A stretch of 64,000 nucleotides of DNA, taken from positions 1 through 64,000 of the forward strand of contig NZ_JARZAG010000007.1 of the NCBI RefSeq assembly GCF_029892155.1. Direction: 5' to 3'. The number at the start of each line of letters is the position of its first letter. Within the stretch, counting starts at the first letter, position 1. The stretch comes from Kitasatospora sp. GAS204B (lineage in GTDB: Bacteria; Actinomycetota; Actinomycetes; Streptomycetales; Streptomycetaceae). This document shows, piece by piece, positions 34,532 through 43,195 of the stretch. The position numbers and the translations under genes were made by a program. A model generated the notes under the pieces. It was not told the DNA's origin. It was given only the letters and a program-made list of their open reading frames with translations, and searched no databases.

Positions 34532-37353
34532 CCGAACAGGTCGACCGCCACGTGGGTGTTGCCCGCGTGGTTGAAGACCGCGAAGTTCCCGTTGGCGTCG
34601 AGCCCGGTGATGACGTGGTTGGCCACCGTCACACCCGGCGTCAGGTTGAGGTTGCTGGTGCTGGGCACGCCCGTGCCGTCCGCGCGGACCGCCAGGTAGC
34701 TCGGCGTGTCCGGCCCGATGGCCGTCACGTTGACTACGGCGGACGTCGCGTTCGCCGGCGCGGCACCGACCCCACGGGCGCCGACCGGCAGCCAGCTGTT
34801 CGCGCCGAGCGGGATGTCGGCGCCCTCACGGGTGTCGACCAGCCGGGACGGGGTGACCGGCGTGAACAGGCCCGTCCCCTCGGGGCTGTAGTAGCCGAAC
34901 AGGTCCACCGCGATCTGGGTGTCGGCGCCGTGGCTGAACACCTCGACCTTGCCGTCAGCGCCCAGCGGGACGATCACCTGGTTCGGCACCGTCTGCCCCC
35001 GGGTGAAGTTGAGGTTGCTGGTCCACGGGTTCGCCGTGCCGTCGGCGAACGCCGACACGTAGCCGTCCGCGTCCGGGGCGATCGCCGTCACGTTCAGCAC
35101 GGCCGCCGTCGCATCGGACGGCACACCGTCGACCCCCGCCACCTGCACGGCAGTGGTGGCCTCCGACGCCAGCGGGGCACCCGGCCGGGTGTCCAGCAGA
35201 CGGGCCGGCGTCGTGGCGGTGAACTTGCCCGCCGCACCGGGCGTGTAATAGCCGAACAGGTCGACCACCAGATCCACCGAGCCCGCGTTGTTGCGGGCGT
35301 AGACGTAGCCGTTGGGACTGAGAGGCACGGTCACGAGGTTGGCCACCGTCGCGCCAGCGCTGAGGTTCAGCGACGACGTCCCCGACCCCAGAGCCGGCGA
35401 GACGTCGATGTGGGTGTCGGCCGTCGCATCCGTCGCGGTGACGTTGAGCACCACCGCCGTGGCGCCGACGGGCAGCGCCGGAGCGATCACGATCGACCCG
35501 CCGGGCCCCACCTTGCCGGACTGGGAGCTGAAGGGCAGGCGGGTGTCCACCAGCCGGCTCGGGGTCAGGGCGACGAAACCGCCGGGCTGTGCAGCGGCCT
35601 GCACAACCTGCTGCACCTCCTGCGAGCGCCCCGCCTCGTCCGTGACCGTCAGCGTGGCCGTGTACGTCCCCGGCGTCTGGTAAGTGTGGGTAGTGGAGGC
35701 GCCGGAGCCGGTGGTGCCGTCACCGAAGTCCAGCGCGTAGGTGGTCACCCGCCAGGTGCTGGCGGGGACCGAGGCGGTGAACGAGTAGGTCAGCAGCTGG
35801 CTGGCCGGCCTCACCGTCAGGACCGGAGCCAGCGGCGCGAGGTCGGTCGCCACCACCGGGGTCGGGGCGGCGGCGGTCACGGTTCCGCCGACACCGTCCG
35901 TGACCGTGACCGAGGCCGTGTAGGTCCCCGGCGTCAGGTACGTGTGGCTGAACTGCGCCTGCGTGGTGACGACCGGCGCAGTCCCGTCGCCGAAGTCGTA
36001 GGTGTAGGTCAAGGTCGTGTTCCAGCGGTTGCTCGCCGTCGCATGCGCCGTCACCGCCAGCGGCGCCGGCCCCTGGGCGGACAGGTACTGGGCGCCGCTC
36101 AGGCTGAGGGAGACCGACTGCAGGCCCACGAACTCGACGGCTCCGCGGTCGCGGAAGCCGCCGGCGCCGACGCCGGTGTTCGCAACGGTCGGATCGTCGA
36201 CGGGCGCGTGACCGACCAGGTCGGTGGCGAGGACTCCGGGAGCCTGCGCATTAGCGGAGTCGACGGCCGCGGATCCCTCCAGCAGTCCGACATGCGTGCC
36301 GGCGATGTTGTCGAACCTCACGGCACTGTCGACATCGTGTGGCGCCTGACCGGTCGCGCTCTGCAGCGCCGCCGGAGAGCTGTAGCCGGTACCTGCCCAG
36401 CTGTAGGAGGACTGGCCGCTCAGCGGGTGGACGATGTTGTAGTCCACCGTGCTCTGCACGACGGAGTCGGCGGAGAGCGAGATCAGGGTGCCCGAGCCGG
36501 TCGTGCAGTTACTGTCGCTGACGATGATGTTGTTCTGCACCGAGGCACCCGAGGAGGCTCCGGTCAGACTCACTCCCCCGTGACACTGGTAGCCGATCGT
36601 GTTGTTGGTGATCACGGTACCCGGCGCGTCCGCCACCGTGAGTGCCGGCCCGCTGTTGATGGCGCCGATCTCGTTGGTGCTGATCAGCGTGGACTGCGCC
36701 CCGGCGGAGACGGATACGCCGAACCCGGCCTCCATCTCGTTCCTGGTGATCGAGACGTGGTCACTGTGGCCCGAGACCACCACCGATGCGGGGTAGGGGA
36801 GTTGCGCGCCGATCGTCAGCCGGGCGCTGATGACGTTGTTGTCGACGGTGACGCGGCTGGAGTCGGTCACGGAGACCGGCTGCAGCGCGTTGGTGAAGCC
36901 GAACCCGGCGAACGTGATGTCGTGCTGGCCGGCGATGCTCACCGCGTGCGGCCACGGGTTTCCGCCCGGGCCGTAAAGACCCTGGATGGTGGCTCCCGGG
37001 CTGCCGTCGGGGTTGCTGCCGACGAAGGTGATCGGCTGGTCCGGCGTCCCGGACCGGGTGAGGTCCACCTCCCCCTGGTAGCCGAACCTGCTCGGCGTCA
37101 CCCGGACGGTCTGCCCGGGCTGGACGACCTTGGCGGCGGCGGAGATGGTGCAGTACGGCTGGGTCTGGGTGCCAGTGCCCGCATCGCTGCACTGGCTGCC
37201 CGGATCGTTGTTGACGTACAGCGTGGTCGGCGCGTCGGCGGCGGCCGGCAGGGCTGGCAGTCCGAGCAGCGTGATGGCAGTCGCAACGGCGAAGCCGGCG
37301 ACATGGCGAAGGCGCAAAGTGGGATCCCCGAATCGGCGAACTGGCGTGCGCAT
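34513..37353 (-). CDS. Secreted beta-helix, PKD and triple-repeat protein
   Basis: A 946-residue exported protein with a signal peptide (positively charged start, hydrophobic core, ALPAAADA cut). The first ~400 residues are a right-handed parallel beta-helix with repeated NNxI strands, like pectate-lyase or carbohydrate-binding helices. Two PKD domains follow (about 418-500 and 502-590; each has YDFGDGT or LDFGDGT). The C-terminus holds three ~118-residue repeats at about 592-709, 710-828 and 829-946, each starting PSRLVDTR-like and ending VDLFGYY/F. It probably acts outside the cell on polysaccharide. The start is an ATG with GAGGAG unusually close; an in-frame TTG lies 4 codons earlier. Confidence 0.75.
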   Translation of the reverse strand: MRTPVRRFGDPTLRLRHVAGFAVATAITLLGLPALPAAADAPTTLYVNNDPGSQCSDAGTGTQTQPYCTISAAAKVVQPGQTVRVTPSRFGYQGEVDLTRSGTPDQPITFVGSNPDGSPGATIQGLYGPGGNPWPHAVSIAGQHDITFAGFGFTNALQPVSVTDSSRVTVDNNVISARLTIGAQLPYPASVVVSGHSDHVSITRNEMEAGFGVSVSAGAQSTLISTNEIGAINSGPALTVADAPGTVITNNTIGYQCHGGVSLTGASSGASVQNNIIVSDSNCTTGSGTLISLSADSVVQSTVDYNIVHPLSGQSSYSWAGTGYSSPAALQSATGQAPHDVDSAVRFDNIAGTHVGLLEGSAAVDSANAQAPGVLATDLVGHAPVDDPTVANTGVGAGGFRDRGAVEFVGLQSVSLSLSGAQYLSAQGPAPLAVTAHATASNRWNTTLTYTYDFGDGTAPVVTTQAQFSHTYLTPGTYTASVTVTDGVGGTVTAAAPTPVVATDLAPLAPVLTVRPASQLLTYSFTASVPASTWRVTTYALDFGDGTTGSGASTTHTYQTPGTYTATLTVTDEAGRSQEVQQVVQAAAQPGGFVALTPSRLVDTRLPFSSQSGKVGPGGSIVIAPALPVGATAVVLNVTATDATADTHIDVSPALGSGTSSLNLSAGATVANLVTVPLSPNGYVYARNNAGSVDLVVDLFGYYTPGAAGKFTATTPARLLDTRPGAPLASEATTAVQVAGVDGVPSDATAAVLNVTAIAPDADGYVSAFADGTANPWTSNLNFTRGQTVPNQVIVPLGADGKVEVFSHGADTQIAVDLFGYYSPEGTGLFTPVTPSRLVDTREGADIPLGANSWLPVGARGVGAAPANATSAVVNVTAIGPDTPSYLAVRADGTGVPSTSNLNLTPGVTVANHVITGLDANGNFAVFNHAGNTHVAVDLFGYFSAG

Positions 37354-37740
37354 TCTCCTCGCCAAGATCGACTGCTACAAGCCTTCCCTCTGCTCTCGAC
37401 CAAGCCGTGATCGTCCCCTGCCGTCAAGCGGGCCAGCCTGATCGCCAAGACCGCAGGGCTCGCCTCCACCGCCTCCCCGGCCGCCGCAAGCGGCAGTGAC
37501 CAGGACTACGGCGGACTCACCCCGATGCCGCTTGCCGCCAACGGACTTCCGCCACCGCCCGGCTGACGAGCCCTCCGCCCGCATCCCGAAGAGCCCGCTC
37601 CCCGGTCGCCGTTGGTCTCCATCCCAGCGGCGCCCCTTGCATCCCGGAACACCCCCGAACCACCACAGCAGGCCACTGAACACCGCTCCCGAAGGCCAGC
37701 CGAGTTCGGACACCACCTCGAACAAGCCCCCGCAACGCAA

Positions 37741-37776
37741 AGATCCCGCCCAGTCCTTACGGACCGAGCGGGATCT
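37741..37776 (-). terminator. Terminator of the tRNA-Ala transcript
   Basis: A 16-bp stem with two G-U pairs and a 4-base GTAA loop lies about 40 bases past the tRNA 3' end on the minus strand. It ends in TCTTTGCG. The whole stretch 37354-37816 otherwise shows no supportable gene. Confidence 0.65.
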
Positions 37777-37814
37777 CGTGACCATTCACGAGTCAGAACC
37801 GTGAACAGTCGTTG

Positions 37815-37890
<76 letters not shown>

Positions 37891-37960
37891 AACGAGAAGA
37901 AACAATAGCACCTTCTGAAGGGGGCCCGTGACCACCCCCTCGCTGGTGGGACGGGGTGGG

Positions 37961-38935
37961 CTACTCGCCCGCCGCGCGTGGGCGGGCGGCGGGCGGGGTC
38001 TCGTACTGGTCGAAGAGCGGGGTGTGCGTGGACTCGGCGGGGCGGCCGGAGGTCCAGGTGCCGGGGGCCGCGAGGTCGAGGCCGCGGGTGACCCGGGGGG
38101 CGACCGGCGCGGTGACGTAGGTGGGCAGCGGGACCGGGACCGGCTCCCAGGAGTCGGGGCCGGCCGCGGCGCGCTCGCGCAGGCCGTCCACCCACTCCTG
38201 GTGGTCGGTGGCCTCGACCAGTGCCTGCCGGGCGGCGGGCGGCTCGGGCTGAGCGGCGGCGAACCGCGGCTGCGGGTGCTCGCGCTCCGGCTCGGTGACG
38301 ATCGGCGCGGTGGCCGTCGCGAGGGTGGGCGCCGACCGGGCCTGCTCGCGCTCGCGAACCCGCTGGGCGGCCTGGGCGGCCCGGACGCGGTCCAGCTTCA
38401 CCTCGTAGCGCTGGCGCTCCAGCCGGCGCAGGTGGCCGATGTAGAGGGTGAGCAGCAGGGCTGGCAGCCCGGGCGCCCAGAGGAAGCCGACGCCCGCCAC
38501 CGCGGCCACGATCGCGCCGAGCGCGAAGGCCAGGAAGAGCACGGTGACCATGCGCCGGCGCCGGGCCAGCACCCGTGCCCGCCGGTCGCCGGCCGGATCG
38601 GCCACCGGGCTGGAGGGCCCCGCAGACACAGTCGACGGCGCCGCTGATGGCGCGCCGGAGGGCACGGCGCCGCTCGACGGGGGGTCGGCCGACGGTGCGT
38701 CAGCCGACTCGGCGTCAGGGGTGCCGTCGGAGGTCGTGGTGGGGTCGTTGTCGCCCAGGGCCCGGGACGCCCGGCGCTCCATCGCCGACCGCCCGGCGAG
38801 CAGGCGGATGGCGGTGCTGAAACGTTCGGTCGGGCGCGCTTCGTTGAGCTCGTCCTGCCTGCGGAGCCACATGGGCACCAGATAGGCAGCCCAGGCCCCT
38901 ACGATGACCGCGTAGATGAGGCCGCTACTGCTCAC
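37961..38935 (-). CDS. Conserved Streptomyces-type membrane protein
   Basis: A 324-residue protein with an N-terminal hydrophobic helix (about residues 5-23), a charged/Asp-Ser-rich segment, then two adjacent membrane helices (about 134-175) with a basic cytoplasmic stretch, and a long soluble disordered C-terminus rich in Arg, Glu and Pro. I recognise no enzyme. The GTG lacks a Shine-Dalgarno site; TACGGT at -13 to -8 could drive a leaderless transcript. It starts just across from the GNAT gene with 154 bases between, in which a 12-bp palindrome lies. Confidence 0.6.
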   Translation of the reverse strand: MSSSGLIYAVIVGAWAAYLVPMWLRRQDELNEARPTERFSTAIRLLAGRSAMERRASRALGDNDPTTTSDGTPDAESADAPSADPPSSGAVPSGAPSAAPSTVSAGPSSPVADPAGDRRARVLARRRRMVTVLFLAFALGAIVAAVAGVGFLWAPGLPALLLTLYIGHLRRLERQRYEVKLDRVRAAQAAQRVREREQARSAPTLATATAPIVTEPEREHPQPRFAAAQPEPPAARQALVEATDHQEWVDGLRERAAAGPDSWEPVPVPLPTYVTAPVAPRVTRGLDLAAPGTWTSGRPAESTHTPLFDQYETPPAARPRAAGE

Positions 38936-39057
38936 GTTTCACACCGTACGGGCGTTGGGTAAGGGTGGGCAGCAATTTGGCGCGGCGTGTCGCACCGCCA
39001 AGCTGATTCTCTGACTATTTTGCCGGAATTTGTCACCGCTTGCCGGGCCGGCGATGC

Positions 39058-39069
39058 CATATCGATATG
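39058..39069. promoter_or_regulatory. 12-bp palindrome CATATCGATATG in an AT-rich patch
   Basis: A perfect 12-bp palindrome in a stretch of unusually low GC between the membrane protein start (38935) and the GNAT stop (39090). It lies 123 bases before the membrane protein gene, and is a candidate operator. The AT-rich patch is rare for this genome. Confidence 0.35.
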
Positions 39070-39089
39070 ATTTTCGAACACTTATTCAA

Positions 39090-39650
39090 TTACCTCGAAC
39101 GCCAACGTTCCAGCAGTCCTTCCGGGACTTCCTCGGCCGTCAACGCGTAGACCAGGTGGTCGCGCCAGTCCCCGTCGATGTGCAGGTAGCGCGGCCGCAG
39201 CCCCTCGGAACGGAAGTCGAGTTTCTCCACCACCCGGCGGCTGGGCCGGTTCTCGGGGCGGATGCAGACCTCCACCCGGTGCAGCCCGAGAACCTGGAAG
39301 CAGTGGTCCACCGCGAGGGCCACGGCGGTCGGCATGATGCCGCGGCCGGCCACCGCCTCGTCGACCCAGTAGCCGACATTCGCCGAGCACATCGAACCCC
39401 AGGTGATCCCACCGACCGTCAGCTGGCCGACCAGCTCACCGCGGTAGAGCACGACGAAGGGCAGCATCCGCCCCGCCGCCGCCTCACGGCGCAGGTAGCG
39501 GACCATCTGACGGTAGGACGGCCGTGGCCCGACCAACCGGCCCAGCGGCACCGGCGGGACGGTGGCCTCCCACCGCCGCAGCCAGTCCCGGTTGCGGCGG
39601 CTCGCCTCCTGCCAGGCGGCGCCGTCGCGCAGCCGGATCGGGCGCAGCAC
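39090..39650 (-). CDS. RimJ/RimL-type GNAT N-acetyltransferase
   Basis: A 186-residue acetyltransferase. VDEAVAGRGIMPTAVALAVD carries the acetyl-CoA loop (GRGIM), and the C-terminus has the usual IRPENRPSRRVVEKLDF segment. It probably acetylates ribosomal protein or small amine N-termini. GTG at 39650 is the annotated start; homologous-looking residues (ELRDGDIVLRPIRLRD) continue upstream to a CTG at 39692 that overlaps the mog stop, so the true N-terminus may be 14 residues longer. It is the last gene of the molybdopterin set. Confidence 0.85.
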   Translation of the reverse strand: MLRPIRLRDGAAWQEASRRNRDWLRRWEATVPPVPLGRLVGPRPSYRQMVRYLRREAAAGRMLPFVVLYRGELVGQLTVGGITWGSMCSANVGYWVDEAVAGRGIMPTAVALAVDHCFQVLGLHRVEVCIRPENRPSRRVVEKLDFRSEGLRPRYLHIDGDWRDHLVYALTAEEVPEGLLERWRSR

Positions 39651-39688
39651 GATGTCGCCGTCCCGCAGCTCCGCCGGCCAGCCGGCGC

Positions 39689-40189
39689 TCAGTTCTCTCC
39701 CCCCGGCTGCAGCGGCGGCCGCGGGTGGTCACCGCCCGCGAGCTGGTCGACGGCGTGCGCCAGCAGCGGCTCCAGCACCGCGAGGCCGTCGCGCACGCCG
39801 CCCGTCGAGCCCGGCAGGTTGACGATCAGGGTGCGCCCCGCCAGACCGGCCAGGCCCCGGGAGAGCGCCGAGGTGGGCACCTTCTCGCGCCCGTAGGCGC
39901 GGATCGCCTCGGCGATGCCCGGGATCTGACGGTCGATCACCTGAGCGGTCATCTCGGGGGTCAGGTCCATCGGCGAGATGCCGGTGCCACCGGTGGTGAG
40001 CACCACGTCGTAGCCGGCCGCCACCGCCTCGCGCAGCACGTCCGCCACCGGGTCGCCGTCCGGCACCAGCCGCGGGCCGTCCACCGTGAAGCCCATCCGG
40101 CCCAGGCCCTCGACCAGCAGCGGGCCGCCCTTGTCCTGGTACACCCCGGCCGAGGCGCGGTTGGAGACGGTGACCGCGAGCGCCCTCAC
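39689..40189 (-). CDS. MogA/MoaB-type molybdopterin adenylyltransferase
   Basis: A 166-residue protein of the MogA/MoaB family, which adenylates molybdopterin before metal insertion. Motifs are [29 protein letters not shown] and [13 protein letters not shown]. The GTG overlaps the moaC stop by four bases (GTGA). Molybdenum cofactor genes moaC, mog and moeA are clustered on the minus strand here. The family does not separate Mog from MoaB, so no symbol is given. Confidence 0.9.
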   Translation of the reverse strand: MRALAVTVSNRASAGVYQDKGGPLLVEGLGRMGFTVDGPRLVPDGDPVADVLREAVAAGYDVVLTTGGTGISPMDLTPEMTAQVIDRQIPGIAEAIRAYGREKVPTSALSRGLAGLAGRTLIVNLPGSTGGVRDGLAVLEPLLAHAVDQLAGGDHPRPPLQPGGEN

Positions 40190-40680
40190 GAGCCCTCACC
40201 GCGCGCCCAGTCGCCGCTCTTGCCACCGGTCTTGGTGAGCACCCGGACGTCCTCGATCGCGGCGGCCTTGTCGACCGCCTTGACCATGTCGATCACGGTC
40301 AGCCCGGCCACCGCCACCGCGGTGAGCGCCTCCATCTCGACGCCGGTGCGGTCGGCGGTGCGCACGGTGGCGGTGATCTCGACGGCCTGGTCGGTCACTT
40401 CGAGGTCGACGGTGACGCCGGAGATCGCGATCGGGTGGCAGAGCGGGATCAGCTCCGGGGTCTTCTTGGCGCCCATGATCCCGGCGATCCGGGCGACCGC
40501 CAGCGCGTCCCCCTTGGGCAGGCCCTCGCCGCGCAGCAGCTCGATCACCCGTGGGGCGACCCTGACCCGCCCGGCCGCGACCGCGGTGCGGACCGTGGTG
40601 GCCTTCTCGGAGACGTCGACCATGCGGGCGGCGCCCGTCTCGTCCACGTGGGTCAGGCGGTCGCCGGGTGGTGTGGTCAC
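40186..40680 (-). CDS. moaC: Cyclic pyranopterin monophosphate synthase
   Basis: MoaC converts 3',8-cH2GTP to cyclic pyranopterin monophosphate in the first step of molybdopterin synthesis. The 164-residue protein has [41 protein letters not shown] and the KTGGKSG end. The GTG has GGAG 8 bases upstream. It overlaps mog by four bases. Confidence 0.96.
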   Translation of the reverse strand: MTTPPGDRLTHVDETGAARMVDVSEKATTVRTAVAAGRVRVAPRVIELLRGEGLPKGDALAVARIAGIMGAKKTPELIPLCHPIAISGVTVDLEVTDQAVEITATVRTADRTGVEMEALTAVAVAGLTVIDMVKAVDKAAAIEDVRVLTKTGGKSGDWARGEGS

Positions 40681-40826
40681 GTCAGTTACTCCAGCAGAAC
40701 GGGGTGAATACCGCGCTACCGTACCGCTCCGCCCGCGCCGGATCGCCGTCGGTCCGTCAGTGGGACGGTGGCGCTAGGCCGAAGGGCCCAGCACCGCCGT
40801 ACCGCGGGACCGCTGGACGGCGGCGG

Positions 40827-42152
40827 TCAGTCCGCCAGCAGGACGACCTTGACGCGCTCGCCGGCCGCCACCGCCACCGCGTCCTCATCGACCACGATCA
40901 GGCAGTTCGCCCGGGCCAGCGCCCCGACCAGGTGCGAGTCCGCGCCGCCGACCGGCGCCACGGTGCCCTGGTCCCCGTCGTACCAGCCGCGCAGGAACTG
41001 CCGCCGCCCGGCCGGCGAGCGCAGCGCGCCGGTGCAGACCGCGCGGGTCACCGGGCGGTGGACGTCCGGAGCGCCCAGCATGGTGCGGATCACCGGGCGG
41101 ACGAAGAGCTCGAAGGAGATGTACGCGCTCACCGGGTTGCCCGGCAGCGCCAGCAGCGGGATGCCCGAGACGCCTTCGCCGATCCGGCCGAAGCCCTGCG
41201 GCTTGCCCGGCTGCATCTTGAGCTTGCGGAAGTCCATCCCCGCGTAGTCCGCGAAGACCTCCTTGACCACGTCGTAGGCCCCGACGCTGACACCGCCGCT
41301 GGTGACGATCAGGTCGGCCCGGCCCAGCTGGTCGTCCAGCACGCCGCGCAGCACCGCCGCGTCGTCCGGCACCCCGCCGACCCGGTAGGCGATCGCGCCG
41401 GCCTGCTGGGCGGCGGCGGTCAGGGTGAAGCTGTTGGAGTCGGAGATCTGCCCGGGGCCCACCGGCTCACCGGGCTGCACCAGCTCGCTGCCGGTGGAGA
41501 GCACCACCACCCGGGGGCGCGGGTGGACCCGCACGGTGCCGCGGCCGATCGCGGCCAGCAGCCCGAGCTGGGTGGGGCCGAGCCGGGTGCCGGCGGTCAG
41601 CACCGTCGCGCCGGCCCGGATGTCGCTGCCCCGGCGGCGGATGTGCGCGCCCTCGGCGACGTCCTGGAAGACCCGGACCTCCTCGCCGGCCGCCGGCGGG
41701 GCCATGGTGTCGGCGGCCTGTCCGGTCCCGCTGCCGCCGTCGGTCCACTCGACCGGGGCGACGGCCTGGGCGCCGGGCGGCATCGGCGCGCCGGTCATGA
41801 TCCGGGCGGCCTGCCCGGGGCCGACCTTGGGCAGTTCCGCCGCACCCGCCGCGACCTCGCCGACCACGGCGAGGACGGACGGGTAGCGGGCGGTGGCGCC
41901 GACGGTGTCGGCGGTGCGCACCGCGTAGCCGTCCATCGAGCTGTTGTCGAAGGGCGGCAGGTCGCCGTCCGCGACCACGTCCTCGGCCAGCCGGCAGCCC
42001 TGGGCGTCGAGCAGCTGCAGTTCGATCGCCGGCAGCGGGGCGACGCCCGCCAGCACGTCGGCGAGGTGCTCATCGACGGTCCAGTGGCGCTGCCCGGGCG
42101 CCTCGGCCCCGCACGCGTCCGGAGTGCTGCCGTGCTGCTCGGTCATCGCCAC
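40827..42152 (-). CDS. moeA: Molybdopterin molybdenumtransferase
   Basis: MoeA inserts molybdate into adenylated molybdopterin. The 441-residue protein carries the family segments DNSSMDGYAVRTADT, IMTGAPMPPGAQAV, LSTGSELVQPGEP, TSGGVSVG and LPGNPVSAYI. GTG is the start, with AGAGG 5 bases upstream; an ATG two codons later is also possible. A 146-base gap separates it from moaC. It is followed upstream on the strand by galU. Confidence 0.95.
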   Translation of the reverse strand: MAMTEQHGSTPDACGAEAPGQRHWTVDEHLADVLAGVAPLPAIELQLLDAQGCRLAEDVVADGDLPPFDNSSMDGYAVRTADTVGATARYPSVLAVVGEVAAGAAELPKVGPGQAARIMTGAPMPPGAQAVAPVEWTDGGSGTGQAADTMAPPAAGEEVRVFQDVAEGAHIRRRGSDIRAGATVLTAGTRLGPTQLGLLAAIGRGTVRVHPRPRVVVLSTGSELVQPGEPVGPGQISDSNSFTLTAAAQQAGAIAYRVGGVPDDAAVLRGVLDDQLGRADLIVTSGGVSVGAYDVVKEVFADYAGMDFRKLKMQPGKPQGFGRIGEGVSGIPLLALPGNPVSAYISFELFVRPVIRTMLGAPDVHRPVTRAVCTGALRSPAGRRQFLRGWYDGDQGTVAPVGGADSHLVGALARANCLIVVDEDAVAVAAGERVKVVLLAD

Positions 42153-42219
42153 CGACGCCTCTCGCTCGTCGCCGCCGCGGCCGGTCGGCCGCGGCGGCTG
42201 CCCAACTCTGCGGCTCTGC

Positions 42220-43140
42220 TCAGTCCTGCATCTCGCTGCTCACGAACTCCCGCAGCCAGCTGCGGAAGTCCGGGCCGAGGTCCTCGCGCTCGCTGGCCAG
42301 CCGGACGATCGAGCGCAGGTAGTCCGCGCGGTCGCCGGTGTCGTAGCGGCGGCCCTCGAAGAGCACACCGTGCACCTGGCCGCCCTCCGCCAGGCTCAGC
42401 GTGGCCAGCGTGCGCAGCGCGTCGGTCAGCTGGATCTCGCCGCCGCGGCCCGGCTCGGTCTTCTTCAGCACCTCGAAGACCGCCGGGTCGAGCACGTACC
42501 GGCCGATCACCGCGTAGTTGGACGGCGCGTCGGCCCGCTCCGGCTTCTCGACCAGGTCGGTGATGTGGAAGACGTCCGGGCCGAAGCCGTTCGCCTCGAC
42601 CGCCGCGCAGCCGTACAGGTGGATCTGCGCCGGGTCGACCTCCATCAGCGCCACCACCGAGCCGCCCAGCTCCTGCTGGACCTCGATCATGCGGGAGAGC
42701 AGCGGGTCGCGCGGGTCGATCAGGTCGTCACCGAGCAGGACGGCGAACGGCTGGCCCGCCACGTGCTGCTCGGCGACCAGCACCGCGTGGCCCAGGCCCT
42801 TGGGGTCGCCCTGGCGCACGTAGTGCATGTTGGCCAGCGAGACCGACTCCCGGACCCGGCGCAGCTTGTCCACGTCGCCCTTGCGGGAGAGCAGCTCCTC
42901 GAGCTCGTAGGCGCGGTCGAAGTGGTCCTCCAGCGCGCGCTTGTTACGGCCGGTGACCATCAGTATGTCGGAGAGGCCGGCCGCGGCCGCCTCCTCCACC
43001 ACGTACTGGATCGCCGGCTTGTCGACGACCGGCAGCATCTCCTTGGGCGTGGCCTTGGTGGCCGGCAGAAAGCGCGTCCCGAGACCAGCGGCAGGCACGA
43101 CGGCCTTCGTGACGGGCAGGCGGGGATTCGTCGTCGTCAT
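42220..43140 (-). CDS. galU: UTP-glucose-1-phosphate uridylyltransferase
   Basis: GalU makes UDP-glucose from glucose-1-phosphate and UTP for envelope polymers and trehalose. The 306-residue nucleotidyltransferase has the N-terminal AAGLGTRFLPATKATPKEML signature with Lys for sugar binding and a GDDLID metal motif. It lies between moeA (68-base gap) and the GGDEF gene (56-base gap) on the minus strand. Confidence 0.95.
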   Translation of the reverse strand: MTTTNPRLPVTKAVVPAAGLGTRFLPATKATPKEMLPVVDKPAIQYVVEEAAAAGLSDILMVTGRNKRALEDHFDRAYELEELLSRKGDVDKLRRVRESVSLANMHYVRQGDPKGLGHAVLVAEQHVAGQPFAVLLGDDLIDPRDPLLSRMIEVQQELGGSVVALMEVDPAQIHLYGCAAVEANGFGPDVFHITDLVEKPERADAPSNYAVIGRYVLDPAVFEVLKKTEPGRGGEIQLTDALRTLATLSLAEGGQVHGVLFEGRRYDTGDRADYLRSIVRLASEREDLGPDFRSWLREFVSSEMQD

Positions 43141-43195
43141 GCGTTGACCTTACTCAGGCAGGATGACCGCCCTGACCGGTGGCGAGGTCGATCGG

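Noticed and set aside
34507..37410. 967-codon frame antisense to the beta-helix protein
   Set aside because: Only Arg/Gly/Val/Asp low-complexity residues; sense strand has signal peptide, PKD and repeat motifs.
37430..37566. Open plus-strand frame between the beta-helix gene and tRNA-Ala
   Set aside because: No start codon or ribosome-binding site; residues are plausible but short, and no family is recognised.
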